From NCBI GenBank assembly GCA_933228675.1, contig OW121744.1:57369775-57433774 (forward strand): a stretch of 64,000 bases of DNA, written 5' to 3'. The notes below the pieces were generated by a model, which did no database searches, was not told where the DNA came from, and was given only the letters and a program-made list of their open reading frames with translations. This document shows, one piece after another, positions 10,917 to 21,231 of this stretch (positions are counted from its first letter, which is position 1; the number at the start of each line of letters is the position of its first letter). Source of the DNA: Stomorhina lunata. Taxonomy: Eukaryota; Arthropoda; Insecta; Diptera; Rhiniidae. Made by a program: the position numbers and the translations under genes.

Positions 10917-12270
10917 CACAGTGGTTTACGGACGCTTTTTTTTGGAAATAATTCTTTAACTTTTGAACGACTGGAGATATTTGAATGAAATTTGACATGG
11001 TGATAGTCAAGGAGTATTCGAGTTGGTTTTTAAAAGCACTGGTCCATGAGGGGTCGGGAGAGTGATTGATGGACCTTCAAAGTTGGTCACCTCGGGTGTT
11101 CGACTTTTTTAAAAATTCGCCAAAAATCCATTTATGTATGGATTGAAAAGAAATTTTAAACTTAAGTTGTCCTTGAGAAGATCTACAAAAAATACGCTTA
11201 AATGTGTAGGTTATCTCCTTTGGATTTCGAGATATTTGGGTAAAAAGGAATTTTTAGGTTGATTTTTTACCTCTTTTTTTAAGCTTTTTTTGATCTGGTG
11301 GACGCATCTGAGGACCAAAAATTTTTTAAGAATATTCTTTAAATTTGTAATAAAATTCTGAATAATTTTTGTGCAAGTTAGTTATAGAAATCTTCTTTTG
11401 TTTAAAAGTTAAAAATATTCAAAGTTGAAACTTACAAAAAATTTCGCTTTTTTTTTAGTTTTTCCCCAAAAGATAGCTATATTTTTTCACTAATAAAAAA
11501 ATATTTTCTTAAGAAACATAAAAAGATTTTTAAAGTTTTTAAAAGAAAACATAATGAGAATGCGTATAAAACAAATTTCTTGCTAATTGGACTTTTGGTC
11601 CTCGCACATGTCCTCTCCAAAAAATGGCAATTTGTAAAAAAAAAAATTAGTTTAAACAAAAATTTCTCAAAAGGCAAAGCACCGATTTGAAAAAAATTAT
11701 AATGTTCATATTTTCCAATATATCTGTTATTGATTAGAAAAGTTTTTTCTGAAACGCGCTGCAAATAGAGACAGTGTTGCCATATTTGTAAAAAAACTCA
11801 TTTTTTGAAACACCTTTTTCCCCAGTTGGGAATTGGGGAATTTTTAAGTTAAAATTGGGAATTTTTTTTAGTCTATTGCTTTTACATCTTATTGGTCTAC
11901 ATTACTACAAAATTTCATTGTAATATCTTTATCCATGTCATTTCCACAGAATATCAAAGATTAAAAATATTTTCCTTAAAAAAGCAGAAAAACAATTTTT
12001 TTTTGTTTTACGATACAAAGTGTAAAAAAAGTAACGCACTTAAAAAAAACTTTTACTTAGTGCTAATCTCCTAGTCTTTCCCGATCTAATGATACTAAAC
12101 ATGTATATAAAGCATTAATACCGAGTCTTAAAAAACTCTGAAAACTTTGGCCCCCGTAGCATTTTTACACTGTTTATTTAAATATAAGTGATGAATTTGT
12201 GCATATAAAATTAATAATCATACTCAAATATTTCACTATAAGATGACAATGATCCTTCGATAACAAACAA
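10917..12270. repeat. Left terminal inverted arm of Transib 1
   Basis: Matches 15095-16447 in reverse complement nearly base for base. It contains 95- and 60-codon open frames that also appear in the other arm; these are by-products of the inverted repeat, not separate genes. The inner boundary is approximate: matching weakens after about 12270. Confidence 0.9.
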
Positions 12271-12363
12271 ATATTTTTTTATTTTTTTAAAGAAAATATC
12301 ATGAGGATTTATGAATTATCAAAATGTAAATAATTTGTACTTATATTAAAAGGTGAAATACAT

Positions 12364-12369
12364 TTTATT
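12364..12369 (-). terminator. Candidate polyadenylation signal for the Transib transposase
   Basis: AATAAA on the minus strand about 70 bp after the transposase stop codon. Position fits a short 3' UTR inside the element; no transcript evidence. Confidence 0.4.
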
Positions 12370-12437
12370 GAAGTATTTGTAGTTAAAGTTTAAACTTACA
12401 GTTTTTATTACATATTTATATAAAAGTAGTTATTTAC

Positions 12438-14474
12438 TTAATTTTTATTTTCAGTAAAATAATCAGTACAATCTATTATATCAAGAACCTCTTCCAGGTG
12501 TTCGTTTTCAGAAGTTTTTGTATAACTGCTCCACCATTTCTTTCTTATCGTTGATAGAGCAGGATCAGAAGACAACAAGAGATAATTTATTAGATCCTGA
12601 TTTTGCGATTTTCTTGAGCATTTTCTGGTATTAAATAGTTGGATATACTTGAAATCTGAATTCCGCGCTTCCTGGGCCTCTTCTGTCAGTTCACCAAGTG
12701 GGAGAAGATTTGATTCAATTATTTCACGACCATGTTGAAGGACTTTATGAACTGTTGGTGTAATTTCTTTCCAGTGATACAAATGTCGTATACGAGTTAA
12801 CGCGTTGAGGGCATAGCAATGAAATTTTTCAGCATTTATTTGATATTTGCTATTTATTGCCGATAATATTACGTAACATTTACGAAGAACTTCCTCATCA
12901 ATTCCAGTAATCTTTGAAGTTGTTTCATAATTTTCAAAGAATCGCCTGGCCGTATTACCATCGTTTGTACTGCCATATTCTACAAGTGGTTTGTCTATGT
13001 TTAGACCCGTCATAGTTTTGAATTCTTCCTGAATCCTTTTTTTTTCACTGGATCTCATTTCAATCAGTTCCTTATTATTTCTCACGGATTTTAGCTGATT
13101 ATCAGGTATATTCCTATATTTCAGATCATATGCTATATGTAGCATAAATTCTAAAAATCGGATACGTGCATGTAGGGGCGATATACCAAATTCCAGAACC
13201 TCTTGATTAATTGCAGTACTAGCTGATGCATCTTCTGAAGTTTGTAGAAATTCCGATTTCTTCTTTCCGCATAATGAGCATTTCCAAGTTGAATGGGTTT
13301 CCGTTATAGCGTTGCTTACTTTTCCATCTATCATTGTCAATTGAAGCTCAAAATTTACATTAATCAAATATCCATGTATGTCTATGCAGACTGGACTCAA
13401 ATTGTCTATTGAATATTTGATATCATCAACCCAATTTTTTGTGCTTGCTGCATTTTCTTTTAAATATTCGAATCTGATCGGTCTGCAAAATGCCTTTGAT
13501 CCTGGAGATGTGTTAACCCACACATATTCAGTACGCTCTTTTGATGTGGATGGTTCAGAACGATTCTTTCTTAATCTTAGTGGTACTAGGGATGCCATAA
13601 AAACGCTTCTGTAGTCATTTGTGTTCTGATGAGATGTTGATTGTTTGTATTCCGGTAATCCAGATAAACCGTCACATCCCCATTTACATATTAAAGTTAA
13701 GTCCTTGTTGTCAAGTTTCTTGGCTTCTTCTTCAGACAATGTAGTAGATATCAGCCTTGATGCCGTATTTTTCAATAATTTTGATAAATCCACAGATGCA
13801 CTTTCGTCTCCTATCACGTTTGTTGGTATTAAGTTTTTTTTGGTTTTTAATAACGCATTATATCCTGGTAAAATTGAGTGTCCTTTGTCTCGTAATGCCT
13901 TACAGAGTTTAATATATTTATTTTTACTCAATTTCAACTCGAGCATAAGAGCAAGTGCTTCTTCCTCCGAAAATTCTGATTGAGAAGAAGGAGTTGGTAT
14001 ACTCTTAATAATTCGCTTAAGACGTTTAGGAGAAGCCTCTGGGAGAATATCTGCTATTTGTTTAGCTTCAGCTGGTTGATTATTTCGTTTGAGCACTTCC
14101 TTAAAGGAATCTTTGATTTCAGTATCCGAATGAGTAGAAAGAACTTCGGATAATCGCATCTTTTTAGATCTTTCTCCGAGATCGTCATAGTTTTTTAGAG
14201 GGGCTCCAGCACCAGAAGTTTTAAGCTCAATTGAGTCCTTCAGCCAGTCTTTAAATTTAGATTCAAATCTTTTTAAACAGTAATTAACCGAGTTAATTTT
14301 AAGTTCAAATAACTTTACAAATTTTACGACTTTGTCTTCCTCACTATTGAGAATCATGGAGTTAGTTTGACTTTTAGCATATCGCATGATTATTTTAATT
14401 TTTTCTGCTCTCGAACTGCTTGGTTGTTCAAAAAGAATATCGCACAACACTTTAAATTCCAATGTTATAGCCAT
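12438..14474 (-). CDS. Transib transposase (RAG1-core-like), intact
   Basis: This is an uninterrupted 678-residue frame from ATG at 14474 to TAA. It should be a nuclear DDE enzyme that excises and inserts Transib DNA. Visible landmarks match the RAG1/Transib core. Asp268 lies in CDGLSG and Asp383 in MIDGK, 115 residues apart. A CxxC pair (Cys399, Cys402) follows, then His576 and His581 in the TVHKVLQHG motif with the RAG1-type HxxxxH zinc spacing. An acidic cluster in GELTEEAQEARN (598-602) should hold the catalytic Glu. The N-terminal region (1-250) is lysine-rich and probably binds DNA; there is no RING or other RAG1-specific N-terminal domain. The frame fills the space between the inverted arms. 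The related relic at 44110-47192 shares the C-terminal motifs. Assignment to Transib is supported independently by the 5-bp duplication and CACAGTG ends. Catalytic activity is inferred. Confidence 0.9.
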   Translation of the reverse strand: MAITLEFKVLCDILFEQPSSSRAEKIKIIMRYAKSQTNSMILNSEEDKVVKFVKLFELKINSVNYCLKRFESKFKDWLKDSIELKTSGAGAPLKNYDDLGERSKKMRLSEVLSTHSDTEIKDSFKEVLKRNNQPAEAKQIADILPEASPKRLKRIIKSIPTPSSQSEFSEEEALALMLELKLSKNKYIKLCKALRDKGHSILPGYNALLKTKKNLIPTNVIGDESASVDLSKLLKNTASRLISTTLSEEEAKKLDNKDLTLICKWGCDGLSGLPEYKQSTSHQNTNDYRSVFMASLVPLRLRKNRSEPSTSKERTEYVWVNTSPGSKAFCRPIRFEYLKENAASTKNWVDDIKYSIDNLSPVCIDIHGYLINVNFELQLTMIDGKVSNAITETHSTWKCSLCGKKKSEFLQTSEDASASTAINQEVLEFGISPLHARIRFLEFMLHIAYDLKYRNIPDNQLKSVRNNKELIEMRSSEKKRIQEEFKTMTGLNIDKPLVEYGSTNDGNTARRFFENYETTSKITGIDEEVLRKCYVILSAINSKYQINAEKFHCYALNALTRIRHLYHWKEITPTVHKVLQHGREIIESNLLPLGELTEEAQEARNSDFKYIQLFNTRKCSRKSQNQDLINYLLLSSDPALSTIRKKWWSSYTKTSENEHLEEVLDIIDCTDYFTENKN

Positions 14475-14541
14475 GATGTTTTAACTGTTAATAGCAGTTA
14501 CATTTAAAACTTTCTTTTTTATATTAAAAAAAAAAACATTT

Positions 14542-14549
14542 TTTATATA
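14542..14549 (-). promoter_or_regulatory. Candidate TATA box for the transposase
   Basis: TATATAAA on the minus strand about 70 bp before the ATG. In AT-rich DNA such matches are common, so this is only a candidate. Confidence 0.25.
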
Positions 14550-14557
14550 TACCTGTA

Positions 14558-15094
14558 TCCAAAGAATAATAAAGAAATCAATGAATTAATGTATTTTTTA
14601 CCTCTAAAAATAGGTGCATATATAACTCAACCAATATGTGCGTCTCGTAAAACCTACCTGTATGGAGGTGAGTAACCATATCCTTTCTGACCATTATGAA
14701 AAACCCAAGTTGTAACAATTTTTACCTATTGCATTAACTTTCACATTAAAAAACATTTTATAACCTTAACATAATTTTGCAATTTTTTCAAATACACCAA
14801 TTTTAAATACCGGAAAAATGCCTTTAAATCTTATTTTAAATAAATTGTCACACTGTTACTATAAAAGTACTCTTCTAATTAAACTTTTGCTACAAATTAT
14901 GGATATATTACCTTTACACTGTTATCAAAATCGGTGCCTTACTCGTACTTACTTATTTAGAATCTTTTACTAAAATTTTATTTTTTAGCTTGGAACAAAA
15001 GGCAAAATCGAATAAAATTTTTTTAAGTCATTCTTATAATGTTTTCTTTAAAAAAATAAAAAACTATTTATATCTTTTTGAAGAAAATATTTGT
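14558..15094. other. Unique spacer inside Transib 1
   Basis: Lies between the transposase start region and the right inverted arm. AT-rich and without an open frame of note; probably 5' flanking sequence of the transposase. Confidence 0.5.
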
Positions 15095-16447
15095 TTATTA
15101 GCGAAGGATCATTGTCATCTTAAAAATAGTGAAATATTTGAGTATGATAATTAACTTTATATGCACAAATTCATCACTTATATTTAAATAAACAGTGTAA
15201 AAATGCTACGGGGGCCAAAGTTTTCAGAGTTTTTTAAGACTCGGTATTAATGCTTTATATACATGTTTAGTATCATTAGATCGGGAAAGACTAGGAGATT
15301 AGCACTAAGTAAAAGTTTTTTTTAAGTGCGTTACTTTTTTTACACTTTGTATCGTAAAACAAAAAAAAATTGTTTTTCTGCTTTTTTAAGGAAAATATTT
15401 TTAATCTTTGATATTCTGTGGAAATGACATGGATAAAGATATTACAATGAAATTTTGTAGTAATGTAGACCAATAAGATGTAAAAGCAATAGACTAAAAA
15501 AAATTCCCAATTTTAACTTAAAAATTCCCCAATTCCCAACTGGGGAAAAAGGTGTTTCAAAAAATGAGTTTTTTTACAAATATGGCAACACTGTCTCTAT
15601 TTGCAGCGCGTTTCAGAAAAAACTTTTCTAATCAATAACAGATATATTGGAAAATATGAACATTATAATTTTTTTCAAATCGGTGCTTTGCCTTTTGAGA
15701 AATTTTTGTTTAAACTAATTTTTTTTTTTACAAATTGCCATTTTTTGGAGAGGACATGTGCGAGGACCAAAAGTCCAATTAGCAAGAAATTTGTTTTATA
15801 CGCATTCTCATTATGTTTTCTTTTAAAAACTTTAAAAATCTTTTTATGTTTCTTAAGAAAATATTTTTTTATTAGTGAAAAAATATAGCTATCTTTTGGG
15901 GAAAAACTAAAAAAAAGCGAAATTTTTTGTAAGTTTCAACTTTGAATATTTTTAACTTTTAAACAAAAGAAGATTTCTATAACTAACTTGCACAAAAATT
16001 ATTCAGAATTTTATTACAAATTTAAAGAATATTCTTAAAAAATTTTTGGTCCTCAGATGCGTCCACCAGATCAAAAAAAGCTTAAAAAAAGAGGTAAAAA
16101 ATCAACCTAAAAATTCCTTTTTACCCAAATATCTCGAAATCCAAAGGAGATAACCTACACATTTAAGCGTATTTTTTGTAGATCTTCTCAAGGACAACTT
16201 AAGTTTAAAATTTCTTTTCAATCCATACATAAATGGATTTTTGGCGAATTTTTAAAAAAATCGAACACCCGAGGTGACCAACTTTGAAGGTCCATCAATC
16301 ACTCTCCCGACCCCTCATGGACCAGTGCTTTTAAAAACCAACTCAAATACTCCTTGACTACCACCATGTCAAATTTCATTCAAATATCTCCAGTCGTTCA
16401 AAAGTTACAGAATTATTTCCAAAAAAAAGCGTCCGTAAACCACTGTG
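15095..16447. repeat. Right terminal inverted arm of Transib 1
   Basis: Near-identical reverse complement of 10917-12270. It ends AAACCACTGTG at 16447, followed by the CGTCG duplication. Confidence 0.9.
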
Positions 16448-16452
16448 CGTCG
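16448..16452. repeat. Transib target-site duplication, right (CGTCG)
   Basis: Exact repeat of 10912-10916. Confidence 0.9.
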
Positions 16453-16770
16453 TACTCAACAGAGCATCAACGACTATGCTAAATAGCGGAGGGGACGACA
16501 TACAACATTTTTGACCCACCTTCAAGCAAATGTGTTTGCTCTGATAACTATCATGAAGAACACAACAAAACGCTTCGTTGCAAAACTTTTTGTTGAGTCG
16601 TATAATCCTCGGGGACTTCTTTGTATCTTAAAGTCTCCCAAATGTAAATTTATAAAAAAAAACGGTCAAAGGGGAGATCGCCATTCAACCGATTGTTCTA
16701 CAGTAATCTTTAGGCTATTGATGTTATCCATATATGATTTATTTGGGCTAAAGCCAGCTTGTTCACTTTT
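16453..16770 (-). pseudogene. LINE reverse transcriptase relic, proximal part
   Basis: The minus strand reads like a non-LTR RT core: EQAGFSPNKSYMDNINSL near 16700-16760, then KITVEQSVEWRSPL, and SSPPLFSIVVDALLS at about 16455-16510. It has stops, frameshifts and deletions. It joins the 10300-10911 piece once the Transib and one CGTCG are removed. Confidence 0.7.
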
Positions 16771-16778
16771 TTTGTTTT

Positions 16779-17150
16779 TTATTGTTTTTCGAAATATTTC
16801 CCTTGATGATGAATACTTTTTTGGATTCGTTCAAACCATTTGATATAGCAGTTTTCCCATTCCTCTTCTTCTTCCTCGATGTTTTCACTGCTTACAAAAA
16901 TACTTCTTTGACGAGATGTGTAAGAGCTCCCATTGTTGTGTTGTATACGGATTTGGCTGAACTTTTTAATATAACAACACTTGATGCGAGCCTCTTGTTG
17001 AATGATTGATAAATTACGGGGTATCCAACGAGAACATATATTTTTTACAACTAAGTGTTTATGCAATATTACTAGCAGCTCGAGCACTGTATCGATATTG
17101 AATCGATTAACCACCTTCAGGGAATTCATCGGCCACGGAGTTACAACCAA
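16779..17150 (-). pseudogene. mariner transposase relic with internal deletions
   Basis: The minus strand keeps three recognisable blocks of a mariner-family DDE transposase: HKHLVVKNICSRWIPRNLS, then IQHNNGSSYTSRQ (around the second catalytic Asp, here changed to Asn), and the C-terminus CYIKWFERIQKSIHHQGKYF EKQ. Sequence between the blocks is missing, including the first and third catalytic positions. The open frame survives over 147 codons, but this is clearly a deleted gene. A similar C-terminal block on the plus strand is at 35960-36117. Confidence 0.75.
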
Positions 17151-17175
17151 ATTTGAATTTATTGTATCAGTAATA

Positions 17176-18101
17176 TAGGGTAGGAGGGGGACCATTTGCC
17201 ATAGGGGCGCATTTGCCACCACTAATTTTCTTGAAAACTAACTTATCTTTTTTGATGCTGTAATTGACTTTATATTCGTTTATCATTGATATTCTATATC
17301 TCAAATTTTGACTGCTGTGGCTTTCATATTTAAAACATCAGGCGTGATTTATTGTTTTAGCAGATCCTGAAAAAATATTTTGCTACAAGTATTTTTGTAA
17401 TATTTTCCTTAGTTTTTTGTTATCCGAAGAAATTTTTCATTAGTTTAATAAACAATATAGTATTGAGAAAAAATATTTTAGGTTTTTATCAATAAATCTA
17501 TTTCTTATGTGAAAAATTGTTCTTTACATCTAAGTACTCTACCTGGGGCATATTTGCCATACATATATAACAAAGCTACTCGTCGACATCATTTTGAGCC
17601 CGACATTCGTAATATCCCTAAAAAGGATATCGTATTTTGGTTGCAAGGTCCAATCCATCTTCCATCTTAACATTTTTTTTATAGTTGATATGTCACAGTA
17701 CAATGTTAACAGAGGCCCAATAGTTTAAATTTTGATCTCTGAATTTTTAGTATTTTGTTTAATTTATCCATGTAAAATGAACTTGAATTAATTTTTTGGT
17801 TTGTTTGTTTTGTATATTAAAGCTTTATAAAAATAAAAATTTACTTTATTACAACAATTTTTTTACTTCTTTTTTGTACCCAACTTATTGGCAAATGTGC
17901 CCCATGGATGGGGCACATTGGCCACTTTTAGTTAATTTGATACTTTTTAAATTTAATACATAAAGAAAAGCCGTAGGAAATCTGAACCAACACAGTTTAA
18001 AGCTAACATATATAGGTACCTATGAAGAACAAAAAAATTGTGATAACTCTCCCGATAAGAAACCTAGAGCACTTTAAAAAAAAAGTGGCCTTCTACCCTA
18101 C
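17176..18101. mobile_element. Short TIR element, TAGGGTAG ends
   Basis: Begins TAGGGTAGGAGGGGGACC and ends GGCCTTCTACCCTA, giving imperfect inverted ends of about 13 bp. Inside, phrases like GGGGCATATTTGCCA and GGCAAATGTGCCCC recur, including a 34-bp hairpin at 17890-17923 (13 of 14 pairs). Non-coding. Family not recognised and no clear target duplication. Confidence 0.45.
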
Positions 18102-18943
18102 TTACATTTTTTAAAATTTCTTTTTTTTTACATAAATTTTTCTTGTTCCCGATACTTAAATAGTACCCTTCCCATCTTCAATTACAAATGTCAAAAGTAC
18201 TTTATATTCCATTTGTTTTGAATACATTCAATTTCAAACTGTTGGGTAGTTTCTATGCTATCCTCTATCGTTCTGGTAATGTTTAAAATTTCTTTGTTGT
18301 TTTCGTTGCTGTTGCATGAATTACGCGTCACATACTCAGAGCAAGTCATGATTGTCGCCGCGGTCGATGTTTGTTGTCTGATCACTGAAGGCAACAACAA
18401 AATTTTCGACGACATTAGTTTCGGTTTGTTTTTGTTTTTTCATTTGTTTAATAGAAAAGAAAATTAAAGATAGTACAAACATTTTACAACAACAACAATT
18501 TTCGTCTACATCGAAACCTCGATTAAAATTAAATTTAATAGTACATACATACATATCTACAAGAAGGCTCTAATTTTTGGGAAATCGTAATTGAGCATTT
18601 AAATTTGGAAGAGGATATGATCATTTCTCGATATAAAAAGATTATACCTAGGGAAGAGAATATGATAATTTCTTGATATAAAAAGATTCCACACAAATAA
18701 CAAGAAAAGTTATCAGTCCGAAAATGGAAGCAAGGAAATTTTTTCAATCAAAAACTCTATATTAGATATCGGTAATGGTCTTTAGAAAGCTTTTTCTTAT
18801 ATACTACTCACCAATTCTTAGATCAGGCGCTATGTGAATGAAATTAACCGAGTTGCAGATAGAAGGTGATTTCCGACAAACCAGTTTCTTGATTAACTGA
18901 ATCTTAGTCGAACGTGTTGATTATAACTCTATTATTTCGGGGG
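18102..18943. other. Low-repeat stretch, possible host sequence
   Basis: No repeat family recognised. It is less AT-biased around 18290-18420 than its surroundings. Contains one short minus-strand open frame listed separately. Confidence 0.4.
18191..18415 (-). CDS. Hypothetical 74-residue open frame
   Basis: ATG at 18415 to a TGA at 18191. The frame starts MSSKILLLPS and is rich in Thr, Asn and Glu; no domain, signal peptide or membrane segment is convincing. It lies in one of the few stretches that show no transposon similarity and has more balanced base composition, which is why it is listed as a possible host exon. Chance is an equally good explanation. Confidence 0.2.
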   Translation of the reverse strand: MSSKILLLPSVIRQQTSTAATIMTCSEYVTRNSCNSNENNKEILNITRTIEDSIETTQQFEIECIQNKWNIKYF

Positions 18944-18958
18944 ATACTCTTTATATTT

Positions 18959-19272
18959 TGTGAACCGCCGTGGTATAGCAGGTTAGTCATCCGCCTAGCA
19001 TACCAGAGGCCCAAGTTCGATCCCTGGCCAGACTCACTTGAAAAAAAAAAAATTTCAAAAAAGCGACGGTTTACCTCATAACTCAGCTAGCCACTGGTTA
19101 TTGAGTATTAGGCTATGTAAAACTTCTCTAACTAATGCATTTGCCGTTCGGAGCCGGCGTTAAAACGTAGGTCCCTTTCAATGAGTCTAAAAATAGAATC
19201 GGATGCAGCTCATTGTCTGAGAGAAGTACCCCTTGTTCCAATTGGAATGTTACCGGGGAATTATATATATAT
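18959..19272 (+). mobile_element. tRNA-derived SINE, copy 2, with 15-bp target duplication
   Basis: Full-length copy with A box TGGTATAGCAGG, B box AAGTTCGATCCC, the shared body and a short (TA)n tail. ATACTCTTTATATTT at 18944-18958 is repeated at 19273-19287, which proves retroposition by a LINE-type endonuclease and reverse transcriptase. Confidence 0.9.
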
Positions 19273-19353
19273 ATACTCTTTATATTTCGGAAACTGTCAA
19301 CGCCAATACCATTAGCTAAAATCTGGCAACACCACAATGAAGTCTGATATTTT

Positions 19354-20010
19354 TTATACCCTTCACCACCATAGGTGGAAAGGGTATTATAAGTTTGTGC
19401 TGATGTATGTAACGCATAGAAATATTTGTCTTAGACCCATCTTTTAGTATACCAATAGGCTTAGAATCACTTTCTGAGTCGATTTATTCGTCAAAATCAG
19501 TCCATTATTTATGGTACCTCCCATAGGTCCCACTTCTCGAAATTGATATATTGGCCACAAAAATCAATATTTTTTCATGAAATTTTAAACGCATATAGCT
19601 TATGTAAACCTAAATCACTGTACCAAGTTTCGTTGAAATCGGTCTACATTTAACCATAGCTTCCATACAAACTCTTTTCTCAAAACGCACTAAATGAGAT
19701 AAAATTCACTAAAACGCTCGTAAATCCGAAGATAATGACAATTTTAAGTTTATTTTTTGCATACATAATTTTTGTAGCAACTGCAATTAGTTTGAAAAAT
19801 TTCATAATAATCGGTCCACATTTGACCCTAGCTCTCATATAAGTCCAAATGGCGGAAACAGCTTAAATGTATAAGTTTTGAGAATATGTTTGTATGGTGA
19901 CAAAATTAGCAAATATTTGTCTTTATACAGGAAAAAGAACACCTTTGACCTTAGTGGTGAAGGGTATCGTATGGTCGGTCTTGACCGACTATAGCACTTT
20001 CTTACTTGTT
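19354..20010 (-). mobile_element. DINE-like element (AACAAGTAAG family)
   Basis: Reverse orientation: begins TTATACCCTTCACCACCATA and ends GACTATAGCACTTTCTTACT TGTT. The central GTCY tract is missing, so this copy has an internal deletion relative to 21232-22027. Confidence 0.75.
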
Positions 20011-20819
20011 TAGCATCATTTTGATATCAAAGTGCTACTCATAGATCTTATGACAACTACTATAGTAATCGTCAGTTCTGAAATGCAGCCCAAAAACGCA
20101 GTGCCCTAAGAATTTTGACATCAATTCAAGGATCGTTGTGGAGGTAACAATCGTTTCATTACCACTTTAAACGAAAAATACAATATTTTACAAAACATTT
20201 TTTTTTTTCATATATCAATTCTTAACATAAAAAAATGTTTTTTGGTGTTGCTAGGACTCTGTTGGGGACCAAGGCTTTAGAGCTAAAATTAGAAAGATAA
20301 CGCAAGCTGATATTTTAGTGGTTAAAGTTGTGTTAAAGTAGATATAAATTGTAAAACTTTAGTATTCATTCTTAGAAGCCACATCAACGAAATACACACT
20401 TTATTACTTAAATACTAACACTATATAAATAGTCAGTCTGATTAAAATATTTATTAAGAAATGCATATATTTTCATTATGCGAGTTAAACGACGGTGGCC
20501 TTAAATGTCTAGAGATAAGAAAAATCAAATTAATATTTATCATCTAAAATGGCTTTAGTGCTTTTCAAAATATTCAAGATAAAGATTTTTAAAGCACTTT
20601 TTTCATTCCGTCTGCGATACCTCAAAAATTTACTTTTTAAAACATGGATTATCTCAATGTGAGGTAACCACGAATTAAAATCACTTGAATAAATAATGTC
20701 ACATGAGTTGTGTGACACGTATTACTGACTCAATTGGCCAACTCAGACGTTTAATCTTTGTCCACTTTACTTTACCGAAGGCTCTTGAAATGACGAGCCT
20801 AGGATGAAATGTGATTTCA
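20011..20819. other. Unassigned AT-rich stretch
   Basis: No coding region or repeat family recognised. Confidence 0.5.
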
Positions 20820-21231
20820 AAATTACCAGCACTAAAGACCTCACTGTTCGGACAATTCTCAAGGATATTCGAAATGGAATCGAAAAACGCATCAGACTCC
20901 TAAATTACGGCAGCTATAATTAACGTCTTATGTAGCAGGAGTTTTGAAGTCTTAGTGCGGGTCTTATACCACAAACAGAACTCGTAAAAGCATATGTCGT
21001 CAAAAACAATGATGGTCGAAATGTTACTGTCAACGGTGAACTGTAAAGGACCATCATTCTAAATTATTTTTAACCTAAATTATGTAGCATTAATCTGCTG
21101 ATAGGACCCATTACCACACACCTGGTGCCACAATTGATTTACTCAAAAAAACCTTTTGGTGAAAAAAAAAATTTACGTAATAGCCCATTATTGGGCCTCT
21201 AAGATCGTGTGATGTAACCCCCTTTGGATTT
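20820..21231 (+). pseudogene. mariner-like transposase relic, 5' piece
   Basis: Broken plus-strand frames resemble a Tc1/mariner-superfamily transposase: NNDGRNVTVNGELYRTIILNYF near 21010-21072, then KKPFGEKK, and LRSCDVTPFGF at 21195-21231, which corresponds to the RSCDLTPLDFFLWG context of the related relic at 34227. The frame is cut at 21231 by a DINE-like insertion and resumes at 22028. Confidence 0.6.

Larger units (their letters stand above)
10917..16447 (-). mobile_element. Complete Transib transposon
   Basis: This 5,531-bp element begins CACAGTGGTTTACGG and ends with the exact complement. It has inverted arms of about 1.35 kb, a single intact transposase frame in the centre, and perfect CGTCG duplications. 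It interrupts a LINE RT relic. Very high arm identity (only a few differences seen, e.g. near 10953, 11000 and 11016) and the intact frame suggest a young copy or recent arm homogenisation. Confidence 0.9.

Noticed and set aside
11477..12074. 95- and 60-codon open frames in the left Transib arm (and identical ones at 15291-15888)
   Set aside because: They sit in the inverted arms, have no domain, and are conserved only because the arms are near-identical.
13378..13983. Plus-strand open frames of 78 and 112 codons
   Set aside because: Shadows of the transposase on the opposite strand.
12438..14474. Host gene related to vertebrate RAG1
   Set aside because: It is bounded by transposon termini and a target duplication, and lacks RAG1-specific N-terminal domains; it is a transposase.
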